A stretch of DNA of 64,000 nt from Bacillota bacterium (GTDB lineage Bacteria; Bacillota; Clostridia; Lachnospirales; Lachnospiraceae), in assembly GCA_023423335.1 (NCBI GenBank), contig JAFAFU010000073.1, positions 124,001 through 188,000 on the forward strand, written 5' to 3'. Shown piece after piece: positions 59,312 through 64,000 of the stretch (its first letter is position 1; every line of letters starts with the position of its first letter). A model generated the notes under the pieces. It ran no database searches. It was given only the letters and a program-made list of their open reading frames with translations, and was not told the DNA's origin. The position numbers were made by a program, and so were the translations under genes.

Positions 59312-59349
59312 TTTTTACAAAGTATTTGTATGCCGCCTTCAGGCGGCAG
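59312..59349. repeat. Short hairpin repeat, second copy
   Basis: TTTTTACAAAGTATTTG and TATGCCGCCTTCAGGCGGCA with stem GCCGCCT/AGGCGGC; similar to 51137-51167. It lies just before the ribosome site of the EamA-like gene. Confidence 0.6.
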
Positions 59350-59361
59350 ATGGGAGATAGT

Positions 59362-59775
59362 ATGTGGATTTTTTATGCATTAATGTCAGCAGTATTTGCA
59401 GCGCTGGTTTCGATTTTGGCAAAGATAGGAATTAAAAATATCAATTCCAATCTGGCTACCGCAATCCGTACCGTGGTTGTATTGATCATGGCATGGGGAA
59501 TCGTGTTTTTCACAGGGAAACATAAGGAGCTGTCCACGTTGACCAATAAGAACTGGCGGTTTCTGATCTACTCCGGTCTGGCAACCGGAGCCTCCTGGCT
59601 GTTTTATTTCAAAGCGCTTCAGCTGGGAGAAGCGTCCAAGGTTGCGCCGATTGATAAACTCAGTGTCGTAATCACAATGATTATGGCTTTTATCTTCCTG
59701 GGAGAGGCGTTTACCGTGAAGACGGCAATCGGCGGCATCTTAATCGCTGCGGGAACCCTGGTACTGGTACTGTAA
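59362..59775 (+). CDS. EamA-family half-size transporter
   Basis: About 137 residues with five membrane helices, corresponding to one EamA repeat rather than the usual two, so it probably works as a dimer. Motifs include KIGIKNINSNLATAIRTVVV and KVAPIDKLSVVITMIMAFIFLGE, found in single-domain EamA members. Moves an unknown metabolite. ATG 59362 follows GGGAGA; longer frames cross the hairpin repeat and are rejected. Confidence 0.85.
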   Translation: MWIFYALMSAVFAALVSILAKIGIKNINSNLATAIRTVVVLIMAWGIVFFTGKHKELSTLTNKNWRFLIYSGLATGASWLFYFKALQLGEASKVAPIDKLSVVITMIMAFIFLGEAFTVKTAIGGILIAAGTLVLVL

Positions 59776-59910
59776 GTCTTGATCGCTGCATCCATAGCAT
59801 ATAAGCCGTGTTTTCATCGTTTTTATCATCTATCCTATGGCGGAATGGAACCTTTTCATAAACTAAATCATAAGTTGAAATAGAACTTAGAGTTAGGGAT
59901 GATATTGGAT

Positions 59911-60681
59911 ATGAGTGGTACGATAAGATATACAATCCGTCCGTATGATACCATATGGATGCTGGCGCAGGTATTTAATACGACAGTAGATTCAATTATG
60001 GAATTGAACCCGGGAATAGATCCCAGAAATCTTCAGGTCAGCCAGGTAATCACGATTATGCCCGGCTACCAGTATTACCAGACTTACAACGGGGAAGTCC
60101 CGGATATGGATGAATTGGATGATATGGATGATTTTGGGGATATGGATGTGGAAGGAGTTCTGTGTGAATTAATGAATTTTTTCCGTATGCTATGGGGACA
60201 GCATGCCAATTGGACCATATTGGCGATGCTGGGTATGATACATGAGCTGCCGGAGGCAGAATTGATCCTTCAGAGACTATTGCGTAACGCGGTTGACTTT
60301 GGGAATGCTTTCCGGACCTTCTATGGGGATGAGGCAGCACAGTCCATTGAAGAGCTGTTCACCGAGCATCTCACAATCGCTTCGGAACTGATTCAGGCCG
60401 CTATGGCAGGAGATACCAATGCGGCGGCGGATGCTGAACAAAGATGGTATGAAAATGCAACACAGATTGCTGAATTCCTGGGCGGCATTAATCCCTACTG
60501 GAGCACCGAGGATTGGAGTGCCATGATGAATGAACATCTCGAACTATTACAGAACAGTATAACAGCCATGCTGAATCAGAATTATGAGGAAAGCATTGAC
60601 GGCATCGATGATATAGAAGCACAGGCCATGGAAATGGCGGATATGATGGCTGAGGGCTTAGCAATGCAGTTTCCCGCATAA
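59911..60681 (+). CDS. LysM protein with acidic linker and helical domain
   Basis: About 256 residues. One N-terminal LysM (YTIRPYDTIWMLAQVFNTTV) that would bind peptidoglycan, an Asp/Met-rich linker near residue 60 (MDELDDMDDFGDMD), then ~170 residues of mostly helical sequence rich in Glu, Ala and Met. No signal peptide. I do not recognise the helical domain; it may be a spore or wall-associated protein, as with many Clostridia LysM proteins. Start is uncertain: ATG 59911 is preferred over ATG 59899, whose ribosome site would be too close. Terminator follows at 60755. Confidence 0.75.
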   Translation: MSGTIRYTIRPYDTIWMLAQVFNTTVDSIMELNPGIDPRNLQVSQVITIMPGYQYYQTYNGEVPDMDELDDMDDFGDMDVEGVLCELMNFFRMLWGQHANWTILAMLGMIHELPEAELILQRLLRNAVDFGNAFRTFYGDEAAQSIEELFTEHLTIASELIQAAMAGDTNAAADAEQRWYENATQIAEFLGGINPYWSTEDWSAMMNEHLELLQNSITAMLNQNYEESIDGIDDIEAQAMEMADMMAEGLAMQFPA

Positions 60682-60754
60682 AAATAAAGACTAAGGATAC
60701 GGCTTATATGTCTTCCCTCAAAAGACATCTGCTAAGGATGATACAGATATGACG

Positions 60755-60791
60755 GACAGGGAACTACCCGCAAAGCAGGTAGTTCCCTGTC
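60755..60791 (+). terminator. Rho-independent terminator
   Basis: 14-bp arms GACAGGGAACTACC and GGTAGTTCCCTGTC with a 9-base loop, followed by TTTTG. Confidence 0.85.
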
Positions 60792-60944
60792 TTTTGTCCG
60801 TAATAATTGGTATCCGGGAGAAGCCGGCTTGGATCATCCGTTTTAAAAAATATTTAAACAATATAATTGGCATCCGGAATGAATTATTTGTATCATTTCT
60901 TCAAATAATAAAAGGGTAACAACAAATGTTTGGAGGGAAAACAG

Positions 60945-61124
60945 ATGGCAATAAGAAAGATGGATAAACCCAATGAAGGCATTAAATGTGTAGTAAATAC
61001 CTGTGAATATTATATGACAGGGGATCACTGTTCAGCAGAAAAGATTCATGTTGAGCCCAGAAACGCAAAAGATTCCGATGAGACCGATTGCGCTACCTTT
61101 GCTCCGAAGGATTCCTTCAGCTGA
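60945..61124 (+). CDS. DUF1540 small cysteine protein
   Basis: About 59 residues. GIKCVVNTCEYYMTGDHC, then ETDCATF: the four-cysteine pattern of DUF1540, probably a metal-binding small protein. Such proteins are frequent in spore-forming Clostridia, where some are in spores. GGAGGG lies ahead of ATG 60945. Terminator at 61200 follows. Confidence 0.85.
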   Translation: MAIRKMDKPNEGIKCVVNTCEYYMTGDHCSAEKIHVEPRNAKDSDETDCATFAPKDSFS

Positions 61125-61199
61125 TAATTCCGGAGCCTGGGTGCGGATGACAGGGATTACCGTTATATTCGGGTAAATACTACTCGCAAATACGAATAA

Positions 61200-61263
61200 A
61201 ACAGGATGCCAAAAGAAAAGCCCACGGTATTATATCCATGGGCTTTTCTTTTTGGCATCCTGT
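61200..61263. terminator. Long bidirectional terminator
   Basis: Nearly perfect 25-bp arms from AACAGGATGCC to GGCATCCTGTT, one bulged base, with T and A runs on the stem. Shared by the DUF1540 gene and the convergent AI-2E-family gene. Confidence 0.85.
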
Positions 61264-61344
61264 TTTGTTCAAGACAGCACTATTTAGAATAACCTGCTTA
61301 ACGGTCTTTACAGACAAAGGAGATGATTTCCGGATCACCGGTCT

Positions 61345-62394
61345 TTAGTGAAACAGCTGAATGGTTCCTTCATCATTCAATTTCTTTAATATCGTGGCGA
61401 TAACCGGCAGCAATAGAAGACCAAGGACTCCCATCAGCTGGGTGCCCACATACATCAGCAGCAGGGTAAGAATGGGATGGAGACCGATTTGCTGTCCGAC
61501 AATCTTCGGTTCAATCGCCTGACGTACCGCCGTGATGATAATGTAGAGAATCAGCATACCGAAGCCGATCCGGTTGGTACCGAGGATAAAGGCAATCACC
61601 GACCATGGCACCAATACCGCGCCCGTACCAAGAATGGGAAGCACATCAATAACTGCTATTAAGGCACCGTACAAAGGAGCGTTGGGAATTCCGATAATCC
61701 AAAAGCCTACGGAAAGCTCCACAAAGGTGATGGAAATGATGGTGGCATATGCACGGAAGAATTTCCCCAGAGTACCGATTCCGTTGTCCTTTAGCTTTAA
61801 AACCATTGCTCTGCGTTCTCCCTTGAACTGGCGGATTACAAAATTGGTAATCCGGTAATAATCGATGGTGAAGAAGAAGGAGGATACAACCATAAAGATT
61901 AGCTTAATTAATAACATGGGCAGCGCTCCTGCGATTCCGGTAATCATACCGATAACCGAGGAAGAAGCGCTGGTAACAAATCCGAATATGGTATCATTCA
62001 GGTTCTCAATGTAAGGCTTTATCTGGGGGAACTGCTGAACCAGGTCATCTGCCAATTTACTAATGGCCGGTTGGATGGTCTGTTCATAAAGGGTAGGAAG
62101 CCTGCCGAACAGGTCCCTTAAAAAGGTAAATATCTTGACACCGATAAAACTGAACATAAGCACCAGCAGCCCATAGAAGACAATCAAAATGAAGATCGAT
62201 ATAAAGGCACGCTTAATATGGAGCTTTGCTTCGATGAAATCAATCAGCTTACGGAATACGACAGCAATTACTAAACCGATGACAAAAGGCATTAACATCG
62301 GAAGTAAATATTTGATTACGATGTACCCAAGACCTAAGATCATTGCAATATAAATGATATATATAATAAATGCCTTTTGTTTCTCAAGATTCAT
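61345..62394 (-). CDS. AI-2E/PerM-family membrane transporter
   Basis: 349 residues with about eight membrane helices and a long helical extramembrane section (SKLADDLVQQFPQIKPYIEN). The end region GALIAVIDVLPILGTG and the later GLHPILTLLLMYVG are the AI-2E/PerM family signatures. Members export small molecules or act as Na/H antiporters; the actual substrate is unknown here. Convergent with the DUF1540 gene. Confidence 0.85.
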   Translation of the reverse strand: MNLEKQKAFIIYIIYIAMILGLGYIVIKYLLPMLMPFVIGLVIAVVFRKLIDFIEAKLHIKRAFISIFILIVFYGLLVLMFSFIGVKIFTFLRDLFGRLPTLYEQTIQPAISKLADDLVQQFPQIKPYIENLNDTIFGFVTSASSSVIGMITGIAGALPMLLIKLIFMVVSSFFFTIDYYRITNFVIRQFKGERRAMVLKLKDNGIGTLGKFFRAYATIISITFVELSVGFWIIGIPNAPLYGALIAVIDVLPILGTGAVLVPWSVIAFILGTNRIGFGMLILYIIITAVRQAIEPKIVGQQIGLHPILTLLLMYVGTQLMGVLGLLLLPVIATILKKLNDEGTIQLFH

Positions 62395-62431
62395 GCTATA
62401 ACCGAGCCTTTCTTATTATAAGTCCATATTA

Positions 62432-63055
62432 TTATGAATTTTTCATAACAATACCTTCAATGATATCAGCAACATCCTCACAATTATCACAGCATAACTC
62501 AAGACGGTGCATAATCTCTGTCCAGGTCATAAGCTCTATCGGATCAGTGGAAGTACAATAAAGGTTACGGACCATTTCAACATACAGCTCGTCACCATCT
62601 TCCTCAAGACGGTTAATCTCAATGATCTTATCCTTTAGTGTCTTGGAATTCCTGAAGTGCTTGAATTCAACCAGGGCTTCATCCATGGATTTGCAGCATT
62701 TTACAATCAAATCTGTGAATTTAAGGATTTCCGGACGGATATTCTGGATATTGAACATATTGATAAACTGGAGGACATCCTCTACGGAGTCCGTAACATC
62801 ATCGATTTCCTGGGACAGGGACGAGATATCCTCACGCTCAATCGGGGGAAGGAATTCTCTCACAAGATGATCCATGATCTCATGCTTTGCCAGATCGGCG
62901 GAATGTTCAATATGATGCATCTCCTTTACTTTGGCCGGCAGCTCGGCAGCGCTGAAATTTGCCAGGGTCTTATGAAGTATTTCTGCCGAGTTGAAGGAGA
63001 ATTTCGACAAATTTGCAAAAGCCTCAAAATAATTGTATTCATTTTTTCTAGCCAT
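62432..63055 (-). CDS. PhoU-like (DUF47) phosphate transport accessory protein
   Basis: 207 residues, all-helical, with PhoU-like repeats. Metal-binding acidic motifs appear as EIDDVTDSVEDVL and CCDNCEDVADIIEG. DUF47 proteins are found next to PiT transporters and are thought to regulate them. The gene follows the PiT gene by about 50 bases on the same strand. GAAAGGAAG precedes the start. Confidence 0.9.
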   Translation of the reverse strand: MARKNEYNYFEAFANLSKFSFNSAEILHKTLANFSAAELPAKVKEMHHIEHSADLAKHEIMDHLVREFLPPIEREDISSLSQEIDDVTDSVEDVLQFINMFNIQNIRPEILKFTDLIVKCCKSMDEALVEFKHFRNSKTLKDKIIEINRLEEDGDELYVEMVRNLYCTSTDPIELMTWTEIMHRLELCCDNCEDVADIIEGIVMKNS

Positions 63056-63107
63056 AATAAGGTACTTCCTTTCTTAATATGAATGTATTATTTTACTATT
63101 ATAAATT

Positions 63108-64000
63108 TTAGAATATCCTTACGAAAATAAGGGACATGACATAGCCGAGAAGGCCGCAGCCCGGGAAGGTCAGAATCCAGGCGGCTCCCATTTCTTTTAC
63201 GATGGACCAGTTTACACAGGATAGTCTCTTAGAAGCCCCGACACCCATGATAGCAGTCGTCTTCGTATGGGTCGTACTGACCGGAATACCCAGGATGGTC
63301 GCTGCAAATAAGCTGATCGCAGCCGCAGCATCTGCGGAGAAGCCCTGATAGGGATCCAATTTAACCATGCCCATTCCGACGGTTTTGATGATTTTGTAGC
63401 CGCCGATGGAGGTACCCAAAGCCATGACGACGGAGCACAAAACCATAAGCCAGACAGGGATGCTGAAGTTAGAAACATTTGATTCGCCGTTGGATAAAAA
63501 AATTCCCAGCATGAACACACCCATGAATTTTTGTCCATCCTGTGCGCCATGCATAAATGCCATGGCAGCCCCGCCGGCTACCTGTGCGCCCTTAAATACT
63601 TTATTTGTTTTCCTCCGGTCAAAAGACCTGAATAAGAAACCGGTAAGCCGGGATATGAAGAAGCCCAGACCAAAGCCAATGACCGTTGACAGACCCAAGC
63701 CATATACAACCTTAATCCATTCGGAACCATTGATTCCTTTGCCGCCCTGCAAAGCCAGAGCCGCACCGGTTATACCTGCGATCAGAGCGTGGGATTCACT
63801 GGTAGGAATACCGAAAGCCCAGGCAGCAGTTGCCCAGACAACGATAGCGAAAAGTGCTGCGCAGAGAGCAACCAGGGCATTTTTGCTGTCGCCGAAGTTA
63901 ACCATCTTAGATATCGTCTCAGCAACCGCCTTGTTAATCATCGTCATAACAAAAACACCCAGAAAATTAAAAACAGCAGCCATGATAATCGCTTTTTTCG
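63108..64000 (-). CDS. Inorganic phosphate transporter PiT, 5' end outside window
   Basis: About 297 residues are visible; the frame stays open through 64000 (KKAIIMAAVFNFLG), so the true start lies beyond the window. PiT family signatures include GIPTSESHALIAGITGAAL and GIPVSTTHTKTTAIMGVG, the paired P/S-T-S-H-T repeats of these sodium- or proton-coupled phosphate symporters. Several membrane helices are seen. Operon with the PhoU-like gene. Confidence 0.93.
   Translation of the reverse strand, partial: KKAIIMAAVFNFLGVFVMTMINKAVAETISKMVNFGDSKNALVALCAALFAIVVWATAAWAFGIPTSESHALIAGITGAALALQGGKGINGSEWIKVVYGLGLSTVIGFGLGFFISRLTGFLFRSFDRRKTNKVFKGAQVAGGAAMAFMHGAQDGQKFMGVFMLGIFLSNGESNVSNFSIPVWLMVLCSVVMALGTSIGGYKIIKTVGMGMVKLDPYQGFSADAAAAISLFAATILGIPVSTTHTKTTAIMGVGASKRLSCVNWSIVKEMGAAWILTFPGCGLLGYVMSLIFVRIF

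Overview
The window looks like a chromosomal segment of a Gram-positive, low-to-mid GC anaerobe of the class Clostridia, most likely Lachnospiraceae (Lachnoclostridium/Clostridium phytofermentans-like). The reasons are strong GGAGG-type ribosome binding sites, TTG and GTG starts, a YaaH-like LysM protein, sugar ABC operons without their own ATPase, tandem GH65 phosphorylases, and DUF1540/DUF4177/DUF3795 small proteins. This assignment is inferred from gene content only.

Bases 1-2260 hold the end of a PTS enzyme I gene, an HPr gene and a metallo-beta-lactamase-fold gene. Bases 2.4-15.7 kb form a carbohydrate locus. A strong promoter is followed by a secreted, wall-anchored protein, a sugar-binding lipoprotein, two permeases and two GH65 phosphorylases. 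A LacI-type regulator (opposite strand), beta-phosphoglucomutase, a membrane-anchored beta-helix glycosidase and an anchored discoidin-domain protein follow. Together they suggest import of an alpha-glucoside, phosphorolysis to beta-glucose 1-phosphate, and conversion to glucose 6-phosphate. A 16-bp palindrome related to GGTTTAAC-GTTAAACC occurs at the main promoter, in its leader and upstream of the regulator/pgmB pair, and is the likely LacI operator.

Bases 15.8-28.3 kb are mixed: an MBL-fold hydrolase, a YaaH-like protein, a TetR-controlled ABC exporter (ATPase plus FtsX-type permease) with a neighbouring two-component system, a methyltransferase-like membrane protein, galactokinase, a DUF3795 protein, and a TetR/FMN-binding pair. 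A large sigma-70-like protein with a long C-terminal extension lies at 28.5-30.1 kb.

Bases ~30.2-47.2 kb are an AT-rich accessory island ending at an intact tRNA-Gly(GCC) gene. Partial copies of the tRNA 3' end, each near a hairpin, occur at about 30.26, 42.78, 45.55 and 46.97 kb, all in the same orientation. At least three tyrosine-integrase fragments remain. The cargo is mostly single enzymes: an APH(3')-like kinase, nitroreductase, Nudix, several methyltransferases, a CTP-synthase-tail-like protein, alpha-galactosidase, two phosphatases, GNAT, an M20 peptidase, a UMP kinase paralogue and a membrane protein with presenilin/SPP-like motifs. Two unrelated cargo genes (methyltransferase at 41.9 kb, UMP kinase at 45.9 kb) share the same ~158-bp promoter/leader and the same ~80-bp trailer. 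The upstream regions of several minus-strand cargo genes also resemble one another. This modular structure is the most unusual feature of the window.

Bases 47.3-64 kb return to core-like sequence: a nitroreductase, an AraC regulator, a heterodimeric ABC exporter pair, mutY, an SH3-type lipoprotein, a LysR regulator divergent from leuBCD, a half-size EamA protein, a LysM/helical protein, DUF1540, an AI-2E/PerM-family protein, and a phosphate transporter with its PhoU-like partner, cut by the window end.
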